Below, one piece after another: positions 17,877 to 26,063 of a DNA stretch of 64,000 nucleotides. Within the stretch, counting starts at the first letter, position 1; the number at the start of each line of letters is the position of its first letter. Source of the DNA: Victivallis sp. Marseille-Q1083 (GTDB lineage Bacteria; Verrucomicrobiota; Lentisphaeria; Victivallales; Victivallaceae); contig NZ_CAHJXL010000001.1 of the NCBI RefSeq assembly GCF_903645315.1, positions 744,001 through 808,000 of the forward strand, read 5' to 3'. The translations under genes were made by a program, and so were the position numbers. The notes below the pieces were generated by a model. That model worked only from the letters and a program-made list of their open reading frames with translations, was not told the origin of the DNA and searched no databases.

Positions 17877-18680
17877 TTACCTCCATTTCTTTAGATGCCA
17901 CGTCCTGCAACGGTCCCGATACGGACACTCGCCGCAGGCGAATGATGTTTCATTCGGCAGGAACACGCCTTTGTTGATCGCGTACTGCGCCCGGTTCGCC
18001 AGCGCCTCGAAGCGCCGGAAGTCGTGAAAGCCGCGACTGGTGTAGTGCGATTCACAACCCGGATTCTTGGTCTTGGTGATGACATCGAACCGAAAGAGCG
18101 GAGCCGTGCCGTTCTGTTTCTCATAGGCGTAACTGAACACGGTAGCTTGAAGATCGCGGTCGGCTTTTCCGGCAGGCCAGCGACTGGCCGAGGTTTTCCA
18201 GTCCACGATACAGGCATCCCGTCCGTCCTGAACAATCAGATCGTACTCACCGATCAGGGGCTTGTCCAGTTCGGGAACGTCACCCTTGAACGCCTGCGCG
18301 ACACCCTTGATCGTGTAGTAATCCGACCAGTTCGCCAGCGCCGCATCCAGCATCTTCGCAGCAAGATCGATCACCGTGTCGAAGTTCTCGCCCTCCTTGT
18401 AGACCAGGTTCGGAGTAGCGTCGGCTTCGATCTTGAACGCCTCTTCAAACCGGTCAACGATTTCATCGCGGGTCAGCGAGCTGCCCATCATGCACTCCCA
18501 CGCCTGAGCGGTCAAGGCCGCATGAAACGCCTTGCCGAATGGGAAGCAGACCGAAGTACGTTCAACTTCGGCCTGATCCACGTACCGGTACATGAATTGC
18601 GCCTGACAGATGTTGAGGTACGTATTCAGCGCCGAATACGACCAGTGCGGTTCCTGTCGCAGTTCGTCTATCGTCGCCAT
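17877..18680 (-). CDS. PD-(D/E)XK (Cas4/RecB-type) nuclease with Fe-S cysteines
   Basis: A 267-aa protein of the PDDEXK_1 family. The N-terminal SYSALNTYLNICQAQF is the typical entry motif with the first cluster Cys. IGEYDLIV then CIVDWKTSA are the active-site Asp and the D-x-K strand. The C-terminal ACGECPYRDRC supplies the other three cluster Cys. Such proteins are ATP-independent or helicase-partner exonucleases, as in Cas4, AddB and phage recombination modules. The frame is open upstream to 18716, but the ATG at 18680 overlaps the previous stop as TAATG and begins the homology. Together with the clamp it suggests an end-processing or recombination module for the element. Confidence 0.82.
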   Translation of the reverse strand: MATIDELRQEPHWSYSALNTYLNICQAQFMYRYVDQAEVERTSVCFPFGKAFHAALTAQAWECMMGSSLTRDEIVDRFEEAFKIEADATPNLVYKEGENFDTVIDLAAKMLDAALANWSDYYTIKGVAQAFKGDVPELDKPLIGEYDLIVQDGRDACIVDWKTSASRWPAGKADRDLQATVFSYAYEKQNGTAPLFRFDVITKTKNPGCESHYTSRGFHDFRRFEALANRAQYAINKGVFLPNETSFACGECPYRDRCRTWHLKKWR

Positions 18681-19111
18681 TACGCCGCCCTCCATTCGTC
18701 GATCTGATCCGAACACTGCTGCCGGGTCAGATGTTGGATGTCCGGCACCTGAAACCGCGCCGCGATCTGCTGCGGAGTGATGCCGCGCTGCCGGGCAAGG
18801 TCGAGCAGATACGAGAGCTGTTTCGGGCTTGCCGGAGCCTCGTTGGAACGGGCACGTGACCTACCCCCTTGCGGGTTGCCTTTCGGCCCATGATATGCGG
18901 TATTATTCCCGCTATTCCCTTGCTTATTTCCGTGTAATTCAGCTTCGACCGAATTACGCACCAGATCGAACGTTTCGTGAATACGGGCCTGTAATTGATC
19001 CGGGCTTAACCCGTCCGGCAGCTCGACTTCCACCGAAGCATGATAGGACTGCGAAGAGTATTCCTCTCCTGCCGGAACCTTCTTCGAATACGATGCGTTG
19101 AGTTTCAACAT
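18680..19111 (-). CDS. phage-like small protein, possible DNA-metabolism accessory
   Basis: A 143-aa protein. The N-terminal half is beta-rich (LNASYSKKVPAGEEY, HASVEVELPDGL), then a Gly/Asn-rich linker, then ASPKQLSYLLDLARQRGI and TPQQIAARFQVPDIQHLTRQ, a small helical domain also seen at the end of many phage single-strand annealing or nuclease-associated proteins. No catalytic motif is visible. I chose the second ATG (19111) because the GGAGG site is seven bases before it and only one base before the first ATG. It lies between the clamp and nuclease genes and overlaps the nuclease gene by one base. Confidence 0.55.
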   Translation of the reverse strand: MLKLNASYSKKVPAGEEYSSQSYHASVEVELPDGLSPDQLQARIHETFDLVRNSVEAELHGNKQGNSGNNTAYHGPKGNPQGGRSRARSNEAPASPKQLSYLLDLARQRGITPQQIAARFQVPDIQHLTRQQCSDQIDEWRAA

Positions 19112-19130
19112 AATCATTCCTCCATAAAAG

Positions 19131-19168
19131 ACGGATAGCCGGGAGCCTCGCAGCCCCCGGCTATCCGT
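19131..19168 (-). terminator. terminator or attenuator between clamp gene and nuclease genes
   Basis: ACGGATAGCCGGG (19131-19143) and CCCGGCTATCCGT (19156-19168) are perfect inverted 13-mers. On the minus strand TCTTTTAT follows the stem, then the ribosome site of the next gene. It may reduce read-through from the clamp gene into the downstream genes. Confidence 0.7.
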
Positions 19169-19191
19169 CCGTTTGTATTTGTGTTGTTTCG

Positions 19192-20466
19192 TTAGATGGC
19201 CATCCTGATTCGTTCGATGGCGCGTTTCGCCTGAACGAACTCGCGTTCGCGCTGCTTCTGCTGAAGCACAGCCTCCTTGACCTTGCGGGCCAGAAGCGCC
19301 GATTCGTCGAGCAGCGTTTTGAGTTTGCCACGCAGTTCCTCGATGGAGTGATTGAGTTCCTCCATCGGATTCACCGGCTCGGCAGTCTCCTCGGCTGCGG
19401 TTTCGGTGGATTCGATGCGTTTGATGTTTTCCATTTTGCTTGTCTCCTTTTCGGGTTGATGTTTGGGTAATATGTGAATCGGCATCGCGAGATACCGGCC
19501 GCTGCCGCCCTCGGCGATGACCGGAATCCTGCCGTCCGAATGTGCCCGGAATTTCGTGTAGCCCTGCTGAAGCATCCGCAGCAGGATATACTTGTTGAGC
19601 GCCAGCACAGCACGGGGCTGAGCACCGATCACCGTCGCCTCCAACCGCAACTCCATATCCGGGAAGTTATTCGGAATCACGGTGACGCCGCCCGGAACCA
19701 CGTTCAGCTCGATCGCGTGAAACGGCGGACAGTCGGGAACCGCTTTCAGAAACGTGATGATCTGTTCTGGCTCGTGAATCTCGATCTGATAATCCAGCGT
19801 TTTGTCGACGGGAATCACCTGTTTCCAAGCGGGAAAGTTACCCGGCAACGCTTTGCCCTGCCACTGGAAACCGCCGATCACGATGCGGAACAGCCGCTCG
19901 TTCCGGCAGCGCCAGATGTGCAGTGTACCCGCTTCCTCCGGTTTGGCGGTCAGCAATGCCAGCGGAAACGGCAGCGTCATATCCTCCGGGATTTTCAGCG
20001 GACATGGCAGGTTGAGCAGCTCTTTACCGTTCGTCGTCGTAATTCCATCGCGGGAGAGATTAATCCCCCGCAACGCGAGCCGCGCTTCACGCAGATTCAC
20101 CACCGGGGCCGCCAACGCCAACAGCTTGCCGAAGTCCGGCGGCAGTTCGACCGTCACCGCGTCATCCGGGACGGCCTCCGTTTCCGGCCAGTCAAGTCGT
20201 TTGCCGGTCACTTCGACCTCGCCGCCGCGCGTGGAACGAATCAGCTCACGCAGCGCCTTATATTCGACCGCAAAATCCTCCATCTCCCCGGCATCGCCGA
20301 TTACTTCGACCGTGACGGATTCCACACCGTCGGTCGCAGTCAGCCAGACCTGTTCCCCGACGCCGAAGAACCGTACCGACCGCTGAACCTCCACCGGAGA
20401 AGTCTGCGACACCACCTTGCCGAGCACCTTCAACGCTTCCAGCAACACACTCTTCTTGATCTTCAT
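19192..20466 (-). CDS. DNA polymerase III beta (sliding clamp)-like protein with coiled-coil tail
   Basis: A 424-aa protein. The N-terminus MKIKKSVLLEALKVLGKVVS fits clamp domain 1. LTATDGVESVTVEVIGDAGE is the usual second strand pair of DnaN (LxATDxExS). Three clamp-like segments follow, including VDKTLDYQIEI and RIPVIAEGGSGRYLAMPIHI at about residue 325-345, where DnaN normally ends with its M-P-x-R/M end. Beyond this lie about 85 extra residues, an acidic linker and a charged coiled coil (ELNHSIEELRGKLKTLLDES onward). A clamp encoded by a mobile element is unusual; the tail could recruit the neighbouring nuclease. A group II intron lies just upstream of its ribosome site. Confidence 0.72.
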   Translation of the reverse strand: MKIKKSVLLEALKVLGKVVSQTSPVEVQRSVRFFGVGEQVWLTATDGVESVTVEVIGDAGEMEDFAVEYKALRELIRSTRGGEVEVTGKRLDWPETEAVPDDAVTVELPPDFGKLLALAAPVVNLREARLALRGINLSRDGITTTNGKELLNLPCPLKIPEDMTLPFPLALLTAKPEEAGTLHIWRCRNERLFRIVIGGFQWQGKALPGNFPAWKQVIPVDKTLDYQIEIHEPEQIITFLKAVPDCPPFHAIELNVVPGGVTVIPNNFPDMELRLEATVIGAQPRAVLALNKYILLRMLQQGYTKFRAHSDGRIPVIAEGGSGRYLAMPIHILPKHQPEKETSKMENIKRIESTETAAEETAEPVNPMEELNHSIEELRGKLKTLLDESALLARKVKEAVLQQKQREREFVQAKRAIERIRMAI

Positions 20467-20489
20467 TTTCGTACCTCCATGAGTTTAAA

Positions 20490-22388
20490 ATCGAGTAGGA
20501 GCCCGGTCATTAGTTGGCCGGGCGTCCTCTCACACCACCGTACGTGCCGTTCGGCATACGGCGGTTCAGCAGCTTGAGTGCAACGCTTTGTACCGAAGTA
20601 GGATATCGTCATACCCTATTTCGGCAATGCGTTGAGACGGCAATACACGATGTAAAATCCAACTACGGGCAATATGCCAGTAGCCTTTCCTCGTATTCGC
20701 CCATTCCCACGCTTTTCCCTCGGAAATACCCAACGATTGCAGTCGCGTAAATCGTGTCCGTACTCGTTTCCACTGTTTCCAAACATACGTCCGAATTTTC
20801 CGTTGAATCCATTCATTCATGTTTTGCATAAACATCTTCATGTCCGCAATCGCATAGTATCCGAGCCATCCGACGGTATATTGCCGAAGTTTGTACAGCA
20901 TATATTCCACCGAATTTCCCTGATTCCTTCGGGTCAGCTCGCGAACCTTGGCTTTGAAGCGGTCTATAGACTTCTCGTGTATTCGAATTCCGGCCTGTCC
21001 TTTCGTCGTACTTCGCAGTGCGAAGCCGAGAAACTTCAGCTTCAGCGGACTTCCCGCTTTACTTTTGGATTCGTTTACTTTGAGTTTCAATTTCGCTTCA
21101 AGAAACCGTCTGCTGCTCGCAAGTACGTGTTCGGCGGCGCGTTGACTTCTGACGTAGATGTTGACATCGTCCGCATATCGTACGAACTTGTGTCCACGGC
21201 GTTCCAATTCCCGGTCGAAAGCGGTCAGGTAGATGTTGCTCAGCAATGGCGAAAGATTGCCGCCCTGTGGACTGCCTTCTTCCGTTCGCGTCACCACGCC
21301 ATTGATCATGACTCCGCTCTTCAAGTAGCGTTTAATCAGGCACAAAACTCGTTGATCAGAGATTTTGGCCCGCAACATTTCCATCAACAGCTCATGGTTC
21401 ATGGTGTCGAAATACTTGCTCAAGTCAAGATCGACAACCCGCCGATAGCCTTGATTGTAGTATTTCCGTGCTTGCCGGATGGCCTGATGAGCGCTACGCC
21501 CCGGTCGGAAACCGTAGCTGTTTTCTGAAAATTCCTCCTCGAATATCGGGCAGAGGACCTGCGATATTGCCTGTTGAATCATCCGATCCATGCCCGTTGG
21601 AACACCAAGCATCCGTATCCCCCCGTCCGGTTTCGGGATTTCAACCCGGCGCACCGGTTGCGGGCGATACGTTTCGGTTCGGAGATTTTCAAGGAAACTT
21701 TCCTTGTGTTCGCACAGATACGCCAACAGGTCGTCAACGGTCATTCCGTCCACGCCCGGCGCTCCGCCGTTTCTCTTGACTTGCTTGTACGCACGGTTGA
21801 GGTTGTTACGCTCAAGGATGCGTTCAAACAAATCAGCACCGTCTTTCGCTTCAGTTTCCCGCGTAAGCATGCTCCGCACTCCCGGATTCTCTTCGGCTTC
21901 CAGCCTATCCATCCCCGGGCAGTTCCGTTTCCGGATTTTCTGCTCTCTACACATGCTGCACCTTTCACTTGCGAAAGATCGACTACTGTTCGGCCCTTCC
22001 CGTAAAAAAAAAAACACGGTACTATGGCCTCTGCTGACTTCTCAACGTTCAGCCGCACATCACTGTACGGGTTGAAATTACCATGCATTCACGGCTTCAT
22101 TCATACCGTTGAGATCTCCCCGGATAAGAGCGATAACTTTCATCCCAGGCGCCTGGTACATCTACACCACAAGGTTCGGGCAGTATTGGACTTCGCTTTG
22201 TTGTGCAAGCTCGTCCGCCTTGCAAATGCCTTATATGTACTTTCTGTTCGTCAGGCCGGGAATTTGCCGCCGACTTCCTTCAGATTCCACCTCGCGGTGG
22301 ACACCCTTGCCTTAAGCTAACAGTTCCTACTGCCAAGTCTGTAACGGACTTTCACCGTCAAGTTATCACCCATGCCGGGCGTACACAC
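20490..22388 (-). mobile_element. group II intron (class C-like by insertion site)
   Basis: On the minus strand the RNA starts GTGTGTACGCCCGGCATGGG (22388) and ends at CTACTCGAT (20490). Domain I text such as GGTGAAAGTCCGTTACAG and CTTGGCAGTAGGAACTG, and a domain V with CCGTATGCCGAACGGCACGT, are typical of bacterial group II introns. The domain VI arm CCGGCCAACTAATGACCGGG precedes the 3' end. Its 5' exon ends with a perfect terminator stem and its 3' exon begins TTTTAAAC, so it sits between stem and T run, the habit of class C introns. It encodes its own maturase. The exact ends are inferred from consensus. Confidence 0.85.
20566..21954 (-). CDS. ltrA: group II intron reverse transcriptase/maturase
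   Basis: About 462 aa from the ATG at 21954. RT blocks: YKQVKRNGGAPGVDGMT (RT0/1), SYGFRPGRSAHQAI (RT3), VDLDLSKYFDTMNH (RT3/4), GSPQGGNLSPLLSNIYL (RT4), and FVRYADDVNIYV with the catalytic YADD (RT5). The maturase domain X follows with YKLRQYTVGWLGYYAI and WKQWKRVRTRF. The protein ends shortly after domain X with no HNH endonuclease domain, as in class C and related ORFs. It promotes splicing and reverse splicing of the surrounding intron. The frame is open to 22017; I prefer 21954 because AAAGGTG lies before it, but this is uncertain. Confidence 0.92.
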   Translation of the reverse strand: MCREQKIRKRNCPGMDRLEAEENPGVRSMLTRETEAKDGADLFERILERNNLNRAYKQVKRNGGAPGVDGMTVDDLLAYLCEHKESFLENLRTETYRPQPVRRVEIPKPDGGIRMLGVPTGMDRMIQQAISQVLCPIFEEEFSENSYGFRPGRSAHQAIRQARKYYNQGYRRVVDLDLSKYFDTMNHELLMEMLRAKISDQRVLCLIKRYLKSGVMINGVVTRTEEGSPQGGNLSPLLSNIYLTAFDRELERRGHKFVRYADDVNIYVRSQRAAEHVLASSRRFLEAKLKLKVNESKSKAGSPLKLKFLGFALRSTTKGQAGIRIHEKSIDRFKAKVRELTRRNQGNSVEYMLYKLRQYTVGWLGYYAIADMKMFMQNMNEWIQRKIRTYVWKQWKRVRTRFTRLQSLGISEGKAWEWANTRKGYWHIARSWILHRVLPSQRIAEIGYDDILLRYKALHSSC

Positions 22389-22424
22389 AACATCCCCGAC
22401 GATCATTTGATCATCGGAGATGTT
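22389..22424 (-). terminator. terminator stem interrupted by the group II intron
   Basis: On the minus strand AACATCTCCGATGATC pairs with GATCGTCGGGGATGTT (16 bp with two wobbles) around an AAAT loop, 75 bases after the stop of the 302-aa gene. The T run that should follow (TTTTAAAC) now lies 1.9 kb away at 20489, on the other side of the intron. Confidence 0.8.
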
Positions 22425-22499
22425 ACACGAACAGCTTTTGCTATATCATAAAGGTAATATATATCTGACTATTTTTGAACCACACAATGTTTCGACGTG

Positions 22500-23408
22500 T
22501 TAAATGCCAGGTAAGTTTGGCTCTAGGAGTAAAACGCGTGGAGTATAGTGCAAAATTTCTTTTATATTTCTTCGTTTTATCACAAAAGTATTCAGGACAG
22601 TATCAAATTTTTTTATCGTTTCCATGCGGCATTGAATTTTATCACCTTGTCTAAATGCGACAGCGCCAGAACTTATTCTAGCAATAAAAGATTCATCTTC
22701 TATTTTGGCAGAAAACTGCAATCCATTCCCATCAATGAAAGACCAATTTTTATGGGGATTATCAAGATTAACGGTTGCAATGGTCAGCAAAAGTTCCTGT
22801 TCCTCAAATTGTTCTGATTGATCTTTTGGTACTTTTTTATATGGGATCAGATTCTTAAACTCATCTCTTGGCACAGATAATATAGGATGACGTTCTCCAT
22901 CAAGGATCGTTACACCTGAAAGTTTTTTATTTTGCAAAAGGCTTTCTCCATCGCCGATGAGAGTTGAGTTAGAGATGGTATATTGATTAACTACGCAATT
23001 GTTGAATGTAGCTTGTTGGCCCAATTGATTTTCAACAATTGTTTGATTTTCAGTTGGAATCGTTTTCTTTGGAGGTGATCCCTTTAAGAAACGATAAAGT
23101 TCATAAAGCGATTTTAAATGCTCCCACAAGGTACTAATGTATGCAATACTTATTCCCGCCGTCTGCACAGTAGAAATGATTGCTCCAATCTCCACACATC
23201 CACTTTGGACTGTGCAAACACTGACCTTAGCACCATCTAAATGTTCATATTTAGTTAATCCTATAATAGAAGAATTGAATGCCAGTAATGTATTGGCCAT
23301 CAAAGTTGCATCAAGACAATGCTCGGTTGTCTCGAATTTTAAAATGACAGCGTTCTCGTCGACAATCGCTGGCAATAACTCTATTTGCTGACCATTATCA
23401 TTACTCAT
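22500..23408 (-). CDS. unknown protein at the end of the type III R-M operon
   Basis: A 302-aa protein that I cannot assign. Residues of about 15-110 are an alpha/beta region with one hydrophobic stretch (IGAIISTVQTAGISIAYIST). Residues 120-165 are a polar linker with short beta repeats (FNNCVVNQYTISNSTLIGDG). The C-terminal third (ELLLTIATVNLDNPHKNWSF, FSAKIEDESFIARI, FRQGDKIQCRMETIKKFD) resembles a small beta domain often seen at the end of uncharacterised bacterial proteins: 'W-x-F...I-x-D-x-x-F...GD'. It lies 42 bp downstream of res on the same strand and its message ends at the terminator split by the intron. It may be cargo linked to the R-M operon or an independent defence gene. Confidence 0.6.
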   Translation of the reverse strand: MSNDNGQQIELLPAIVDENAVILKFETTEHCLDATLMANTLLAFNSSIIGLTKYEHLDGAKVSVCTVQSGCVEIGAIISTVQTAGISIAYISTLWEHLKSLYELYRFLKGSPPKKTIPTENQTIVENQLGQQATFNNCVVNQYTISNSTLIGDGESLLQNKKLSGVTILDGERHPILSVPRDEFKNLIPYKKVPKDQSEQFEEQELLLTIATVNLDNPHKNWSFIDGNGLQFSAKIEDESFIARISSGAVAFRQGDKIQCRMETIKKFDTVLNTFVIKRRNIKEILHYTPRVLLLEPNLPGI

Positions 23409-23450
23409 TTATTTTCCTCCGTAAAGAATAATCGCATTGGATTGATCGTG

Positions 23451-26051
23451 CTACAGCTCCCGCATCATTCTACTGAAATCATCGAACTTGTACGCTCCGT
23501 CCATATCCAACGGAAACTGGTCGAAGACCATCAAGTATCTGAACTGCTGGCCAGAGGCGTTGGCCCAGGATTTTCCCAGGCGGACTTTGGCCGCGCTGTC
23601 ATCGTTCCTGAGCTGCTCCCCTTTGGATTCGATCAGAAGAATGCGTCCGTTTCGGGTACAGACGATGAAATCGGGATAATGATTGAGAAATCCATTGATT
23701 CCAAAACCGGAACGTTCGAGATTTCGGTGCCACCAGATGATATTGGGCAAGGACGAAAACAAATCCGCGACGCGGGTTTCAAGGCTGTTCATCGATCCTT
23801 CCGATGAATAAAGCGATCCGGCAATTCCCGGAGATGTCTGCAATGGAGAGATTTGAGTCGGGAATGTCCATGACGGCTTCACGACAATCTTGTCGAGATT
23901 CAACCATTCGAAGAAGTTTCTCTCCCGATGCTCTTCAAGCAGTTGGTCGATCTTTTCTCTAATTTTACGCGCATAGAGAGTATAATCCGTTTCAAGCGCC
24001 GTCAGCTGGTCGGAACTCAAATTATCGATGATCCGGTCGACATAACCTTTCAATTCAACGCTCTCGACTTCATCGTATCTGCTCAGCAATTGAAGAATGG
24101 CACCTTTGCAGTGGCGCACACGGGATTCTGGCGGCTGACTGTTCAAATACTCCTGGAATCTGCGTCGTTCGGCATCGTCAAGAACCTTGCGCTGGACTTG
24201 CTGTTCGCGGCCCTGGCCGGTTATGTCAACCGCATAAGCATCGATTTGCAATTGAGCAAAGTCAATTTCGGAATCTTTATTCTTCAGTGTGAATCCTTTG
24301 GTCAAATGTTTCTTATCCAACAAACAGCTATCTTCTGCGGAAAACAGGCTCGGCGGCTGCTTCAGATGGAATTGCGGAATTTGCATGGCCCTTGCCTGTT
24401 CCGCAAACTCCGGCCGCATTGCGTAATGTTTCATCCTGTTCCTCACCTCCATCGGTACGCTTTGATTCTCGGTAGCGGCGATTGCCGCGGTATATTCTTC
24501 TCCCTGTGCCAGTGCGGTTGCGGCAATCGGGTCGTCCGCCGGAGTTGTTTCCGGAGCTGCCACTGCAAGTCTCTTCCTCAATGCCTCCGGGTCGAAACCG
24601 CTGTCGGCCGCTTCTTCGTCAGGCAACGAGAGTTTACCTTGTTCCGGCATGTCCGGCTGCCGTGCGGGTGCAGTCGGCAGCGTTTCGACTTCCCGGCACT
24701 CCCATTTCCCGAATCCCGCCTTGTTCAACCCATCCACCACCTTGTTGACCGTGTCGCTGAAGTGACTGGAGGAGGTGAATACATAAGCGTAGTTCAGCAG
24801 CGGATTGCCACATTGACGGGTGTGAGGCTGGCGGAGAATGCGCCCGACAATCTGCTCCACATCGACAACTGACGTTTTGTTGGCAATGGTCGCGAGAATA
24901 TAGGCGAATGGGCAGTCCCATCCCTCTTTCAGCGCATTCACCGTGATGATGTAACGGATTTCCGTAGATTCAGAGAGAAGGTCAACATTCTTGAGCTCAT
25001 CTTTTTCTGCCGTCTTGATGGCAATCTGACTGGCGGGAATACCGGCCAGTAGCAGGCCCTCTTTGATCTTCTCAAATGTCGTGCTGTCTTCGGAGTTGCG
25101 GGGCTGCGCCTGAAACAGGACAATCGGCCGGATATATCGCCCGGTCGCCGCCCGCTCGTTTATCGCCGTTGCTTCCAGCCGATTACGGAAAGTAATCGCG
25201 TCGTAAAGGACGTCTTCCTTGCCGGGACGGTTGTAGACGATTACCGGGAGTTTTACCATGCTCTCGGCCTTGAGTTCTGCCGCGTCGACAAATGAGATGA
25301 TGTTGCTGTTCGATTTCGGCGTCGCGGTGAGGTCGAGAACGAACTTCGGATTAAAATTCCGAAGCATTTCAATGCTCAGGTCACTGATGGCATGGTGGCT
25401 TTCATCCACAATCACGACCGGATTGAGCTGGTTAACGATTTGAATGAGCGAGGTCTCGTCCGCTCCGTCGATGGGATGATCCGGGGGACCGAACACTCGA
25501 ACGAACTGCGCGAGATTGCCGTTCTCCTGAAACCCCTTGCGTCCTTCTTTGGTTTTGGAGCGGAAAGAGTCGTAACTCAGAATCAGAATACTCAACTGCT
25601 CCTGAACCGCGACGGGATTGAAATTCTGCCCGGCAAGCAGTTGACTTTTGGCATAAACCTCCACCCGGTTGCTGAAATCAACGTTGATTTTATGCCGGTA
25701 TCCGTGATCGGGATTCGAGAGATTCTTGACGGTCTGCTGCAGAATGGCATCGGAAGGGACCAGCCAGACCACAACTTTCGTCCGGGTGAAAGGGAATGCG
25801 TCAAACACGGGGCGAAGCGCATTACAGGCGAGAAAGGTCTTGCCGCCGCCGGTGGGGACTTTGAAGCAGACGTGGGGAACTTCGCCAAGAAGATTCGTGT
25901 AAGGTTTCATTCCGTCGAGGCCGTTTACGGGAACACCCTGATTCTCCCAATGTTTTCGATAGGCTTCGGCGACGATCGGCGTACTGCGAAAAGCGTCGAG
26001 AAAGCGATTGAGATCATCCATCACTTTCCGTTGATAGTTTTTCAGTTCCAT
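23451..26051 (-). CDS. res: type III restriction enzyme, Res (helicase/nuclease) subunit
   Basis: An 866-aa protein. Superfamily 2 motifs are clear: FKVPTGGGKTFLA (Walker A), VDESHHAISD (DEAH-like box), DLTATPKS (motif III) and EGWDCPFAYILATI with VEQIVGRILRQPHTRQ (motifs V-VI). The C-terminal PDFIVCTRNGRILLIESKG is the PD-x(n)-ExK nuclease site. Type III Res cuts about 25-27 bp from an unmethylated site after ATP-dependent sliding, in complex with Mod. It follows mod by 12 bp. At 866 aa it is slightly shorter than EcoP15I Res (about 970 aa), and the motifs are intact, so it is probably active. Confidence 0.93.
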   Translation of the reverse strand: MELKNYQRKVMDDLNRFLDAFRSTPIVAEAYRKHWENQGVPVNGLDGMKPYTNLLGEVPHVCFKVPTGGGKTFLACNALRPVFDAFPFTRTKVVVWLVPSDAILQQTVKNLSNPDHGYRHKINVDFSNRVEVYAKSQLLAGQNFNPVAVQEQLSILILSYDSFRSKTKEGRKGFQENGNLAQFVRVFGPPDHPIDGADETSLIQIVNQLNPVVIVDESHHAISDLSIEMLRNFNPKFVLDLTATPKSNSNIISFVDAAELKAESMVKLPVIVYNRPGKEDVLYDAITFRNRLEATAINERAATGRYIRPIVLFQAQPRNSEDSTTFEKIKEGLLLAGIPASQIAIKTAEKDELKNVDLLSESTEIRYIITVNALKEGWDCPFAYILATIANKTSVVDVEQIVGRILRQPHTRQCGNPLLNYAYVFTSSSHFSDTVNKVVDGLNKAGFGKWECREVETLPTAPARQPDMPEQGKLSLPDEEAADSGFDPEALRKRLAVAAPETTPADDPIAATALAQGEEYTAAIAATENQSVPMEVRNRMKHYAMRPEFAEQARAMQIPQFHLKQPPSLFSAEDSCLLDKKHLTKGFTLKNKDSEIDFAQLQIDAYAVDITGQGREQQVQRKVLDDAERRRFQEYLNSQPPESRVRHCKGAILQLLSRYDEVESVELKGYVDRIIDNLSSDQLTALETDYTLYARKIREKIDQLLEEHRERNFFEWLNLDKIVVKPSWTFPTQISPLQTSPGIAGSLYSSEGSMNSLETRVADLFSSLPNIIWWHRNLERSGFGINGFLNHYPDFIVCTRNGRILLIESKGEQLRNDDSAAKVRLGKSWANASGQQFRYLMVFDQFPLDMDGAYKFDDFSRMMREL

Positions 26052-26063
26052 CGTAATATCCCC

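Noticed and set aside
19474-20577. Long plus-strand open frames opposite the clamp gene
   Set aside because: Shadow frames with Arg/His/Gln-rich composition; the minus-strand protein has clear clamp motifs.
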